From NCBI RefSeq assembly GCF_022458985.1, contig NC_061782.1:12417672-12481671 (forward strand): 64,000 nucleotides of DNA, read 5' to 3'. The stretch is from Mugil cephalus (lineage: Eukaryota > Chordata > Actinopteri > Mugiliformes > Mugilidae). How positions within the stretch are numbered: the first letter of the stretch is position 1; every line of letters starts with the position of its first letter. The notes beneath the pieces are model-generated. The model saw only the letters and a list, made by a program, of their open reading frames with translations, made no database searches and was not told the DNA's origin. Below, piece after piece: positions 1 through 42,497 of the stretch. The position numbers and the translations under genes are program-made.

Positions 1-105
1 GACCCCTTCTCTGATGAGTCACAACTGTTTTGGAGGCACATGGGAAATGTGTACAATTTTAGGAAGGTGGTCATAATGTTATGCCTGATCAGTGTCTCTG
101 AAGTG
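1..105. repeat. End of a Tc1/mariner-like interspersed element
   Basis: The stretch around 66-96 (GTGGTCATAATGTTATG, then CCTGATCAGTGT) resembles the terminal inverted repeat of a very common teleost Tc1-like element, also seen at 12799-13303 and 63270-63886. Only the terminus lies in the window, inside an adk intron. The family assignment rests on recall of the terminus consensus and on similarity to the two other copies here. Confidence 0.55.
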
Positions 106-125
106 ACAGATTAACCTGAATTTCA

Positions 126-5449
<5,324 letters not shown>

Positions 5450-6735
5450 GGCTGATTGAGAAAAGCACGTTGCAATCACCTTAGCCGGTGGAGGTGTGGG
5501 AAGAAAATGCGGTCAGACTATCAGTGTCAGGGGGGTTCTTTTCCCTGAGGAGTGGCTCGCAGGCAAGAGCCCCCTCCCCCTCGCCGCTTCTCAGGCTGCA
5601 GGGAAGAGAAGAATTATAAGATAAGTGAATACAAAAAATGACGTTGCTTTGAAATGAAATGTGTGTACAGTCAATAACCAAACCGCCATATGCTAATGTG
5701 AGAAAAAAAAACTCACATTATGTGTTATGTTAATATATGCAACTTCCTGAATAAATATTTTACAGCTGCACTCAATAAATACAATGCAAATTTGCAATGC
5801 AAATAACAGTTTTACAGTCCAATTGTTTACAATATATTTACAATGCAAAATACACTGTTCTGTGGAGCCTTTCAGATCATTGTTTGGTTTTAGCAGTTGC
5901 AACTTCCGCGTCACACCTGTCACCGTAACTTGTTCCCGACATGATACATAATCTCTTTTTAGGGGAACTATGCAACCATCCAGCAAAGTTAATAGTTTAT
6001 CTACTTAACAGACATTTTTGTTACCCGGGACCTGCAAGGCTTTGCGCAGGGCAAAACTACCAAGTGAGACCGCCGGAGTATAGCTGCCCGAAAACTTTGC
6101 CTGATTACAAATTCATAAACTTTTATACGGGAAGCATCAATTGGGTTACGAGTACGGTAGATGAACATTTAAACCGTCCCTTATATATTTTGACACATAA
6201 ATAATATCATTTTGACTTCACTCTTTTGATTTATCGACTTTTACTCGTGACTTTGTTGCGTTTACGTGTGCATAGAACTGCAGGCGTGTCTCCAGTTACT
6301 CAGGCAGCTCTGCCATATTGGCACCAACTGATATTTCTTGGCACAGTTATCCGTAGTTAGCAGGTAAAACTTTAAATTAGCTGTAAAACTTTTACACATT
6401 TCAGTCCTACATGTTGTGTGGTCGTTGCGCGTTTTGCTGTGAAGTTTGTTTCGCACGTGGCATTGTGATTTAGGTTGTAAAAATGTATGAAGTTGCTAAA
6501 GTCAGATTGCTAGCCAGCCGGTGAAGTTACCTGAGCTTGAAGTTAGTTTGACAGATTGACAGATATAAATGTAAACAACAAGAAGTGACATCATTACAGT
6601 GCCTTGATTTGATTTGGGAACTATGAAATAACTAATAAGGATTTATTTATTTGTATGTTTTAAAGCTGCATAACACATAGCTCTAACAATGGCTCTAACA
6701 ATAACAACAACAACCACTTCATTGTTGCAGCTGAG
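5450..6735. promoter_or_regulatory. Divergent adk / ap3m1 promoter interval
   Basis: The long adk start codon (5449, minus) and the ap3m1 start codon (6736, plus) are 1.29 kb apart and point away from each other, so both promoters must lie in or near this interval. The ap3m1 ATG is preceded by a splice acceptor (TTGTTGCAG ending at 6730), so its 5' leader begins in a separate upstream non-coding exon that I could not place with certainty. No TATA box was seen. Apart from poly-A runs no repeat was recognised. Confidence 0.6.
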
Positions 6736-9380
6736 ATGATTCACAGCCTGTTCCTGATTAATCACACGGGGGACATCTTCCTGGAGAAACACTGGAAGAG
6801 TGTGATCAGCCGGAGCGTCTGCGATTACTTTTTCGAGGCGAGGGAGAAGGCTGTGGACCCGGAGAATGTGCCCCCTGTCCTGCAGACCCCACACCACTAT
6901 CTCATCACCGTGTACAGGGGAAAGCTCTTCTTCCTCTCTGTCATCCAGACCGAAGTCCCTCCACTCTTCGTCATTGAGTTCCTGCACAGAGTGGCAGACA
7001 CGTTTCAGGTGCTCATTTTTCTAACGTGGTTTCATGCAAATATTATAACTATATATATTGTTCTATTTTTCTTGTCTTTGTTTCCTGACTTTGACATTTA
7101 AGGTAGCGCCTCCTCCAAATATAAAAAGACCAAGGAACGACTGCACCGAGTTTGAAGAAGCTCAGGGAACAAAATGCCCCTTATTTTTTCCTATCTCTCT
7201 CTCAGTGCCATCCCTGCATATTTTAACTTTGAGAGAGACGAGAGGAAAAAATACAACTGTTAGCTAGAGGGAGGCAAATCTTCAGTGCAGCGGACATAAT
7301 TTCAGAAAAATATCATAACTTTACAAACCAAAAGCTTTTTTGATTAGTTTTGCTTAGTACAGCAGTACACAAGGTCAGAGCAGCAGCTGCTCACAGTATA
7401 ACAAGTGATGCCTGTGTAAGATTAAAGTGTCAGTCCAGAGTTGCAGTTTGATTTAATCATGGGTGCAAAATTGAATAAAACTAATTTGATTTCTTGTATA
7501 CTCTTAATTGATTTTTATATTGCACATAAGGAGACATTTAAAACACTAAGAGTGCCTTTTAAGAAAACTGATAATAGCAACATTTATGGGAGAAGCCTTT
7601 TTTTTTTTTCTTTCCACAGGACTATTTTGGAGAGTGCTCAGAAGCCGTGATCAATGACAACGTGGTGACAGTTTACGAGCTGCTGGAAGAGATGCTGGAC
7701 AACGGCTTTCCACTCGCAACAGAGTCCAACGTCCTCAAGGAGCTGATTAGGCCTCCCACTATCCTGCGATCAGTCGTCAATACGCTCACAGGTAAACAAA
7801 TGTTGAATCTGGTGTTAAGGTCAATCTAACCTGTTGTCTACTCACGTTTTTCTTGCCTTTGTTTTGTGTATTTTCTAGGAAGTAGTAATGTCGGAGAAAA
7901 GTTGCCAACAGGTCAATTGTCCAACATCCCATGGAGGCGTGCTGGTGTTAAATACACCAACAATGAGGCATATTTTGATGTGATCGAGGAAATAGATGCC
8001 ATCGTGGACAAATCGGGTACAAACTAGCACTTACTGATCAACACAAAGTTGTCTAACTTATAACTTGTCCCTCAATAAATTCTTCCACCGTTTCTTATTT
8101 AGGTACGACAGTGTTTGCAGAGATCCAGGGTGTAATTGAAGCCTGCGTGCGGCTCACCGGGATGCCCGACCTGACTCTGTCCTTCATGGTGAGTTCATTT
8201 CCTCTCATCTCAGTTTTTCTGTATCGGCTCCAAACATTCCCTCACAGTTTCTCGCCGACAGAATCCCCGTCTCCTCGATGACGTGAGCTTCCACCCGTGT
8301 GTGCGGTTTAAACGCTGGGAGGCCGAGCGCGTCCTGTCCTTCATCCCGCCAGATGGAAACTTCACTCTCATGACGTATCACGTCAGCTCTCAAAAGTAAG
8401 CACAGGCGTCCTCATATTTAAACCAATGAGCAGCTGTGAACATTAAATCTTATCGGTATTCACGTTGTGTGTTATCGTAGATGAGTAGATTTCTAAACAC
8501 GAGCTGTTTTCTGTTCGCTCTGTCTGTTTTGCCTCCCCAGTCTCGTAGCCATTCCTGTGTATGTGAAGCAGAACATCAGTTTCTTTGAGACGGGCTCTTG
8601 TGGTCGCTTGGACATCACCATCGGACCCAAGCAGACTATGGGGAAGATGGTGGAGGGATTGATGGTCACGATCCACATGCCCAAAGCTGTGCTCAGTGCC
8701 AACCTCACAGCCACACAGGGAAACTACACCTACGACCTCACCACCAAGGTAACCACTGCCACTCAGGGACCAGTCACATACCAGGGGACGTCACTATGGG
8801 CATTTCATCCATGGCATCCTCCTGCACAGGCTGGCAAAACATTTGAGTTTTAGACTTTTTGTACATAATCTTCCAAGATCGATGTGAAGCAGATGGTGGT
8901 GTCGGAGACAGGAAAACTAAAATCAAAAAGCTTTTTCTTTTTCTCTGTTTTGTTAGGTGTTAGTTTGGGACATTGGGAAACTTAACCCTCAGAAGCTTCC
9001 GAACTTGCGAGGCAGCCTCAGCATGCAGGCAGGAGTCCCCAAGCCCGAAGACAACCCCTCACTCAACATCGACCTGAAGATACAGCAGCTCGCCATATCA
9101 GGTAATCGTCACTCCACCAGCTCTTAATCTCTTAATCCTGCCAAGTTCAAAATCCAACAAATTGACACATTAGTCTATTCAGCAGCATCATTTAACACCT
9201 TTTTCCTGACGGCATTCAGTTTGACATTGGTGGATTTGATGCCACTTGCTTCACGCGGCTTCTTCTCCCCTCCGTGCAGGTCTCAAAGTGAGCCGTCTCG
9301 ACATGTATGGAGAGAAATACAAGCCATTTAAAGGGGTCAAGTATTTGACTAAAGCCGGGAAATTCCAAGTGCGAACCTGA
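6736..9380 (+). CDS. ap3m1: AP-3 adaptor complex subunit mu-1
   Basis: This is the medium (mu) subunit of the AP-3 adaptor, which selects tyrosine-motif cargo on endosomal/TGN membranes for lysosomes and related organelles. Eight coding exons: 6736-7008, 7620-7791, 7879-8016, 8103-8188, 8262-8395, 8541-8748, 8957-9101 and 9280-9380. All junctions are GT/AG and in frame. They sum to 1257 nt, or 418 residues, the same length as human AP3M1. The N-terminal longin-like domain (MIHSLFLINHTGDIFLEKHW) is residues 1 to about 140. The mu-homology domain (PWRRAGVKYTNNEAYFDVIE onward) runs to the C-terminus KAGKFQVRT. The start is the first in-frame ATG after the acceptor at 6730. Gene order next to adk and vcl matches human. 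Confidence 0.98.
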
Positions 9381-12140
9381 GTGTCGACTGTGAAGAGGCC
9401 AAAGGTGGGCAACCCGCTGTGCCAAATAGGGGGCACGGTTACCGCACCGCTGAGCCAGCCCTCGATTAGTAATTACAAGTCCCCCGACTCTTTGTTATAA
9501 GTGAAGAATCCTGCAGTCTAACAGATATTTATTACATGTTTGGCATTACAGATGTATGACTGGGTGGTTTTGTGGCCTGTAAAGGGAAGCCTTAATAATC
9601 AGTGTGACCACGTTGGCGCTATTTGTTTCTAGTTTAAATGTGCTGCGTAGTTTTGAATCATTCCTTTCTTTTTGGATTTTCTTTTTTTTATTCGTATCTA
9701 ACACTTTCTGAGTGTTGTCAAAGGGGAACATTTTGATTTGACAAAAAGGACACTTGCAGCTCACCACCTTGCTCTTCACCAAACCAACGCACCTGAAAAA
9801 TCTCGCCTGCATGACGCTCGTGAGTGAAGACACATGCCTTTGAAAAACGTTTTACATTATCTAATGTAGCCAGTTTTTATAACCACAGATACGTTTATTT
9901 TTGAGAAATCCAGGCTCTCGAGGCTCTGCCTTCAGTGCAGCTATTTTTGCAGACGTTCACTCACTTTTAATGTGGCCTTGTAAGAGTAGGGTAAAGTGCC
10001 TTGCGCGGCACACACTACAGCACAAACTGCATGGAGGTGTATTAAAAATATACCTTCGGCTATCTGCAGAGTGTCGTTACAGCAAACTGGTGATCCTTTT
10101 GGAAAAATATGAGTAAAAAATAACCCTGAAATCCTCACGCAATCTTGAATGCAACTTCTTTATTCAGCACAGCATTTGCACAATCAACTGTCCGCGTGGA
10201 AAATACTAATTATTCTAATTGTATGGAGCTGAATCTGTATTTCTGTTTATATGAAGTCTTATAAAAGCTTTCAATTAGGTGTTTGTGTGTGTTTTTTTTT
10301 TTAAACGGCATCGTTAATGTTTTTTGGTGTGTAGTATGGTGAACCCTTACCTTTAAATCTAGTGCCACCTTTAGGTTAGAATTTATTTAGTTCAATTCTA
10401 TTTCATGTATGTATATATAGCGGTGCTGACAAAACCCGAGGAAGAGGCCGACCCCAGTCATCATTAAAGACTTTTATTCTTCCAAGGCACAGCAGATGTG
10501 TTGGCAGGGCTCGAAGCTATCAGAATACATTCAGGGCGCGGATGAACACATCAAGTACACACGCATCTACACCCTGTCGCTCTCAGTGAGGGGTCAGTGA
10601 CTGCTACGTGCTCAGTAGGCCCAAATAAAAATAACAATAATGCAGTTAACATTCTGTGCTGCTATTCAGAGCTCTGACCCTGACCACCACGGGGACGGCT
10701 CGCTAATACTGTTAAAGTGAAGAGACTTCACACAGACACACGCACATACAGATTCTCCATTTAACATTTAAATTGAAACCAGCCACTGTAAAAACCTATT
10801 GTTTAGGGAATGAAACATGCATTCGCTGATCTACTTGCATGTAATGTTGAGTTGATCCTAGACAAGACGCTACTTTGAAAAAAACAAAATTAATAATAAA
10901 TCTAAAAAAAAGACATGGCATCAATGCCTGCTGTCATTTTTTTTTGTTTTCAAACCACCGGGGCTGTCTAAAAAAAAAAGTTTTAAAATAACGCTTTAGA
11001 GGGGGAGACTGCTGAGATCACACATGGAGAAAAATCTAAAACCTGGATGTTGGAAGGCTTGTCTAAGATCATTGGTTTTGATCATTTTAGAAAAATCCCA
11101 ACAGCTCAACTGTTACAGAGAAGTGCAGACACAAAACGCTACAAGTAAAAACTCAAAGCGGAGTAAAAAACATTCATTATCTCTTTAGCTAGAAAATAAC
11201 AGACCTCACAAGGGAAAGAAAACGGTCTGCATTATTTGTAGTAACCTGGATTTTGAGCTTTAAGATATATTTTTTTTATGAAGGAGACATGTACGTAAAA
11301 CAAATCCTTTGGCATTATTCACTGTGCACGTTAAATAAAATGAAAACATAGAACTGAAAACACACATTGCTCATACTCATCTACCTTCCTCCAATCAAAA
11401 AAAAAAAAAAAAATCCCGCCTTATGATCGACATCCATACAGTAACTTTTAAAACGTATCATTTGTGTCCACTACACTTTTAAACCAGAAGACCTTTTAGT
11501 TCTTCAAGTATAAACATCACCGGTCAGCGGCGGCAATGCATCACCTTTGACAGATCTTTAGTTAAGAACAGCGTTAGAACTCAAAGTAAACATGAAGAGC
11601 GGGGAGCTCGTCGACTCGTACAGGGCTCCACACTTTAGTGTCGGACTCGGTGAATGAAGCGCACGGCTGCGTGTTCTCCATAAAACAAATATTGTATATA
11701 CAATAGACAATAAGAAACTCTCACTGAATGCAAAGTAAACTTCATCTAGGAGATAAGTATCTTAGTGCCGTAATTCCCCCGTAGAAAATAGAAAAAATCT
11801 CCATGCAAAAAATATATATACCTGGGATTTGGATAAAGTCTTGTAACACAACATACCAAAAATATATATTAAAAAACTGTCTCCGTTAAGCCTGCGTGAT
11901 TCCACAGTTACAGATAAAGGGAACTGGAGAGCAAAGCCGAACTCACTCCGATAAATGAAACCTGCACGGTACCAAGTCTAAAGCTTCCGGGTGCACACAC
12001 ACAACTGAACTACAGCGGAGAAATGGCTCAAAATCCTGCAGTATCCTCTGGAAGTCGCACGCTGCTGCTTCTCAACCGAGGTTTGTGCTGTCGATGCAGA
12101 GTTGAGAGTGTTGCTATCTTCAGGGGGCTGGGGGTCACGT
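9381..12140. other. Convergent 3' regions of ap3m1 (plus) and vcl (minus)
   Basis: The two stop codons (9380 plus, 12141 minus) face each other across 2.76 kb with no further gene. Candidate poly(A) signals for vcl, read on the minus strand as AATAAA, are at 10473-10478 and 10159-10164. Candidates for ap3m1 are ATTAAA at 10463-10468 and AATAAA at 10624-10629. If the distal signals are used, the two 3' UTRs overlap tail to tail. The region is A/T-rich with short homopolymer runs and no recognised transposon. Confidence 0.6.
10473..10478 (-). terminator. vcl: Candidate vcl poly(A) signal
   Basis: AATAAA on the minus strand, about 1.66 kb downstream of the vcl stop codon. A second AATAAA lies farther on at 10159-10164. 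Which one is used cannot be told from sequence alone. Confidence 0.4.
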
Positions 12141-34800
<22,660 letters not shown>

Positions 34801-35227
34801 GGCAGGTTGCTTAGAGAGGTTTTGAAGTATTGCTCTGAGTACTGACGCGATGACCAGCTGGATTGCAGTTGTTATACGGCAATAAAGTGTACTTAGATGC
34901 TTACACTATAATTAATCTGTTTGTCGTAGTTGGAGCTGTGATTTGTGTCTAGTGTGTTTTCGGGTGTTAGAGGTGCGGGGTATTAGACAGAAAAGTGTGA
35001 GTCATAAGATGTCTCAGAGGATGTGAGGCCTGGCCCTCTCCTCTGAACAGAACCATGTTTAGTAGAACTACTTTCAACGGCACAAGGCTACACATGGATC
35101 TAAATCACTTTCTTTATCGCATTAAAATAAAAATAAATAAAAATGGTTGATTCCGTTATAGCATTGGCATTTAGCATTTATTCTTTGGAGATTCCCTTAT
35201 ATAAAGTAAATACACTTTATTGATACT

Positions 35228-35338
35228 ACTGTGTGTATATATGTGTGTGTGTGTGTGTATATCTATATATATATACACACATGTATATATATATATATAT
35301 ATATAGTAGAGACAACTACTACTACTACTACTACTACA
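35228..35338. repeat. Compound (GT)n/(AT)n/(CTA)n microsatellite
   Basis: Mixed GT and AT runs (35230-35305) are followed by about eight CTA units (35315-35338), between vcl and plau. Confidence 0.92.
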
Positions 35339-35591
35339 TACACCCTTTGCAGTATTCTGGTCTGTGACACAGATTTTCCTTGTTTGCTTAAAAAGAAAAT
35401 GCAATTAATGATTTTTTAGTTTTAGTTACTTTCTAGAGACTCGCTGGCCTTAGCTCACCTGTTTGTCTTACATTTGTGGAGATTACATTAAAAAGAATTA
35501 AACATACTAAAAATTGTTCCTGGTTGGCGTGAGTCCAAAAGTGAGACAATCTTTACACGATATCTAAATTTAGAATTATGCATGTGTCTTG

Positions 35592-37150
35592 CCAGTTCGT
35601 TTAGTTGGATCATCTTCACTGCAAGAAATCCAGGAAATAGCAAATGAAGAATTTAGACAGGTCACTGGCAGAGATGATGCATGAAGACATGAACAAGAAG
35701 GTTAAAAAAAATTAATGGACGGTTTCAGATGGACTGTCACAACAGACATTCTGGTAGAGGGAAAGTGTAAATGGATAAGTAAATAAAATATGTAGGGAGT
35801 AAAAAACAGGTGAGAGGGTGGTAGTGGGGTAATATAGTAACTGCAGTAACAGGTACTGCAGGGCAGATGGGAGTGGCTGATTGTCATAAAACAAGAGAGT
35901 CGAGATGGCAAAGGACAGGCAACAACAAGGAATGAATGATTCATTAATAAAAATACATAAAGCAGTTTATCTAGTCGGGTCTGGCGAAAGAACCTTTTTT
36001 TTAGAAAAAGTAGGAGACAAAACCAACAAGATTCCTGACATTGACTCCACAAACTTTTTTTTTTTTTTCCCCACGGGGGAACCTTACTGTCTCACTGTGT
36101 AGGTTTTAAACCATGGTGAGAATTATCTATCTACTTGTCGTTTAGAGCAAGAATCATCAGCCCTCTCAGCTGAGCTGCTGCAAACCAAGATAAATCTCCT
36201 GCAGTACAGTTGATATGATTGATGCTCAGTGGAGAAATTCACAGCAACTTTAGGGAGCGACTGAGATTCATCTCACATGAGTTTCTTGACTCTTGGGAGG
36301 TCTTCACTAACCTTCACTTATGTGTATATCACCTCTGTTTAGACTGAAGTATAGTTTGTGTGTGTGATATTCATCATGTTTGGGACTACACAAATGCTCT
36401 TGTGAGGTTTTGACACAACAGTGCCCTCCAGTGTTTGACTCGGAGACAGATGAACACACACTAAATTACATTCATCATTACATTAGTGCAGATGTTCAGT
36501 CCACATGTTCTTGCTTTCATATTTATTGTGCTTGCAGAATGCAAATGTAAAAGACATAGTCTTTTGTAATTTGCATCTTCTAATTAATTAGTTGAACAAA
36601 ATCTCACCTGTTAGGAGCACATTTATATGCTTTAGAAACAGCTCAGTGGTGGTCTTTACGAACAAGAGAAGCTACACTCACTTGCCAGTTCATTAGGTAC
36701 ACTACTGTAAACCATTCTAATTTAACAGTCCCACACAAAATCTCAGATTCATGGAGATTATGGTATTCAGAATTTGTTTAAAAATTGAGAGAGCTTTTTT
36801 TTTTTCTTTTTTTTTGAAAGCCCCATTTAGCTTGGCTAAATATGGGAAACACTTTTGTGTTTATAACGGCATTTTAGCGGCATACATTTTAACGGCACTG
36901 ATTACATCCTCCAAAATGATCGTACAGCTGAATTACTACCTTTTGATACACTGTTTCAACATAAACTGGACATTAAATTAGTCATGAAGGGGGATTTAGT
37001 TCAGGACATTTATATTTCACACTGCATTCGTTTTTACGAATATATATGTATATAAGAAACTGGCAAGCAAGTGTTTGTGGTCGCCTGTGAGCGAGCCAGT
37101 GGGTGTGTGCATTTTAGTATGTGTTTGTATGTGGTGTCAAGCACATGCCA
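35592..37150. repeat. Dispersed third copy of sequence blocks found in the 42-58 kb duplication
   Basis: The first part (35592-36430) is closely similar to 51690-52560. The rest (36440-37150) is similar to 44840-46150, minus the piggyBac coding piece, and in part to 54350-54600. A Tc1-type terminus (ACTTGCCAGTTCATTAGGTAC) lies within it at about 36680. No intact reading frame was seen. It ends just downstream of the plau poly(A) signal. The family is not identified. Confidence 0.7.
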
Positions 37151-37218
37151 AAGGACAGACAGACAAATGTGGGGCTTAATAAATGAGGCACCATGATCAT
37201 GTAATGCAAAATATTATA

Positions 37219-37224
37219 TTTATT
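37219..37224 (-). terminator. plau: Candidate plau poly(A) signal
   Basis: AATAAA on the minus strand, 358 nt beyond the plau stop codon, giving a plausible short 3' UTR (37581 to about 37200). Confidence 0.55.
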
Positions 37225-37581
37225 CGTAATATAAAAATGCTCAACAGCAGGGCCAGCCTTCTTAAAGAAAATACCTTTTAACTTAACACTTAAATAATAA
37301 CTTCCTTTAAAAAAAAATCCACGTTCTTGTTATAAAATGCTTACGCGCAAGTACAAAAAAACATTGAATGCACTGGATACACGAAAATATATTTTAAAAA
37401 ATTCACTTAGAACTGTGCAAAAGTCACTTCACTGAACATAGCCAGTGATGACTATCAGCTGCTCTTGAAACCTAACATGCACACATCAGCAAACGCTTGC
37501 ATTAGCACTGACTTAAAAAATGCTGCCAATTTTTCCTTTAAGATGCATGCAATGCCCAACAGATCACCCTCTGCCATTATT

Positions 37582-39803
<2,222 letters not shown>

Positions 39804-39901
39804 CTCCACTTCTCGTTTTGGTTCTGCTTACTGGGGATATTTTTGACTGGGGAGGGACAGAAAACGAATAAACGAAATGAAACATAACAACCCGCGTGTT
39901 C

Positions 39902-39911
39902 CCTTATATGG
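39902..39911. promoter_or_regulatory. CArG-box match upstream of the plau coding exons
   Basis: CCTTATATGG fits CC(A/T)6GG. It lies about 100 bp upstream of the plau ATG, inside the intron that separates the inferred 5' leader exon from the first coding exon. Function is inferred from motif only. Confidence 0.3.
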
Positions 39912-40401
39912 ACTTCACTATCAAGCACGTGACAGAAAATAGACAAGTGTGATTACTGCAAGAGACACGTGGATTCTTTTGACTTTAAGAGGGAAGCAGC
40001 ATGAAAACAGATCCCGGGATAACTTGAGATGCTCCTTTGAATTGCACAGACATTTGAGCTTCTTTTGTGCATCCATGTCGCCAAGTGTCTCACTCATACA
40101 TTTCTATTTATTCCATGTGCAAATTGGATAGACTACAGATAGACTGTGTTCAATGTGCGAGCTCTGTACTGTAAACATCTCCTCACTCGGTGCAATATCA
40201 GTCTAGTTTAGCTGATTACGTCACAGCCTGCGTACAGTTCATACACTGGATTTTTAGATATGCCTTGAACACAGAGTCAATTTGATAATGATGAAAAATA
40301 ATGGTCATTTCAGCTTTGGTTCTGGAAAAAAAAAAGAACTAATACAAACTGACTCAACCATCCTCGAAGTTGACTAAAAGCCTTGTTAGAGATCTGCTTA
40401 C

Positions 40402-40580
40402 CTTAATGTTTGAACTTGCAATGCTGATAAAGTCTTTGTTTCTTCCAAAAGAAAGAACAAGGTGACTCTTCGTCCGTCTTCTCTCTGTCTGTGCACCTGT
40501 GCAGTTCGAGGACTGGACTCACACTGTTAGTTACTGTGCAGAGGCACTGCTGGTCATGTCGATGGTACCTCCTATTTAAA
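40402..40580 (-). promoter_or_regulatory. plau: plau promoter with TATA-like box and non-coding first exon
   Basis: On the minus strand TTTAAATA at 40573-40580 is followed about 145-175 nt later by a good splice donor (CATTAAG then GTAAGC, exon end at 40402). A matching acceptor ahead of the ATG exon is available near 39830 (CCCCAG). This fits a TATA-driven leader exon of about 145 nt. The transcription start is inferred. Confidence 0.5.
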
Positions 40581-40599
40581 AACAAAGTGGGAGTGTTCA

Positions 40600-42497
40600 G
40601 GAAGAAGATATGAAATCAGAGAACTGGTCATGTCCTGTGACACATACACACCCCCTTCCTCCTCCAGACGGCACAGTTACAGCTCAAAAGTGTAATAAAA
40701 ATTGGCGATGTATATAAATAGTACAGTTCAGTAGAATAAAATGTCGGGAAGAATAATGAGAAAAACAGAAAAAAGGAGTGCTTCTATCAGTGAAAAAGTA
40801 AAAAAAAAAACAAAAAAAAAACTTCGAGGTGCTCTTTGGTGCAGGGGTGATAAATGTAATGATAAATGGATAATTCTTTGTGAAAGTTAAAATGATAGAA
40901 GAACAACAAGTTTGGAACTTAGAAATGAAATAAAATAAAAGTGTTCTGTGTCTGTACGCCATCAGCTACTCTAAGCCCTGCAGCATGTTTTACATATGTT
41001 TACTTTAATGTATATTAAACTGATGCTTACAGGAGTAAATCTGTCTCTTTGCGAAGTTTAAGCATGTTTTACATCTGACAACAAACCATGAGATACGTTG
41101 GTTAGTACATGCATGTAAAAGTACTCCACAAGCAGTTACGGTGTTGTACACCAATGAAGGCTTTATTTCTAACATGAGGAAAAAAATCGAAATAGTCAAA
41201 ACTGCAAAAACAGTGTTAACAAACACGTACGAAAGAGAGTTATAAGGAAGCGTGTACATATTTAATCCTACCCCTTCTCCTTTCTCAGTAATTAACGACC
41301 AGTTTCGATTCTCAATTTGAAACGTATGTACCAACACGTCATCATTTCACGCATATTTATATATGTACATTTTTACAGACAAAATAAAGTAATGTAAATA
41401 AACAAGTGAATAAATGATAAAATTCCAGAGATTTTTGTGTGGTTTTACTCATACATATAACACACCACTGGATATGTTTGTTTAAAAAGATCTCACATCT
41501 TCAACAAGACGTCCATGCACTGCATCTATATCAATTCATACATTTGTACATCCACATAAATCTTGTTAATACATGCCCACAGTTGCAACATATTTTAATC
41601 TGCGAGCAGCTCTCTTTTCGAGACACCAGTCTGCAATAACCACGTAACATAACTTCCCCTAAAACAATGGCCATTGTGGTTCATTTGACATGGGAATTTC
41701 TAAAATCTTTTTAATAGGTTACCTCAGAAGGCTGCGTCAGTCACGGTTCCTTTACTTTGACAATGACAATAGCCAGATGTGACACCACTGTGCATTGCGC
41801 TGTGGACATTTAGTATGTACAGGCGCGATGCCAAGTCCAGAACCTTGAAGCAACTAAACACATTTTAAACAAGTCATTTACTGACTCTGATTGCACCAAT
41901 TTGAAACAAGTTTACAGTTGCACCATATTTTTATCTGCCTTGGAGCAGCTCTCTTTCCGACACCACGTAACACAAGTTCCCCTAAAACAAGTCATTTACT
42001 CACTCTAATTGCACCAGTGTGAAACAAGTTTACTTTAAATCTCTCACATGTGTATCAGCAAAAGAAGAACTATACCTGCTAAAATTAGCCAATCCTGGGA
42101 AACCCGGGATATCAGCCAGCTGCAACCGAGACTGTTTGATTTTGTCATTTTAATATGAGACACCTAATTCCCTCAGTCAAGTCTGGACACTGTTTGTGCT
42201 CGAATCCTGTCCTAAAGGCTTAAAACCCACCTCTTTGAGACCCTAGTGTCTTAATCACTTAAACCATCACTCATAGATTTCTACAGCTGCCCGACAGCAG
42301 TGAGAGGTGGGGAAGATCCTGTGACTAAACAATGTTTCCTGTCCTCCACATATAAAAAAGGCATAGAGAGGGAATATTGTGTGTTTCCTTTTGCGTTAGC
42401 CTATGCTGACAATAATGTTCAGGTAACAGGTCTCACTTAAACAATCATACATAGATAATGTCAGATGTTCATATGAAATGTGACCAAAGTAGCAGAT
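40600..42497. other. Intergenic DNA between plau and the tandem duplication
   Basis: No gene or recognisable transposon was found. A short local duplication links about 41580-41660 with about 41910-42000; both contain GAGCAGCTCTCTTT and CACGTAACA blocks. The rest is A/T-rich unique-looking sequence. Confidence 0.5.

Noticed and set aside
35702-36052. Minus-strand open frame recurring at 51744-52034 with similar predicted protein
   Set aside because: The two frames differ at many amino-acid positions for few DNA changes, have no recognisable domain, and lie in a duplicated repeat block; similarity is explained by DNA duplication.
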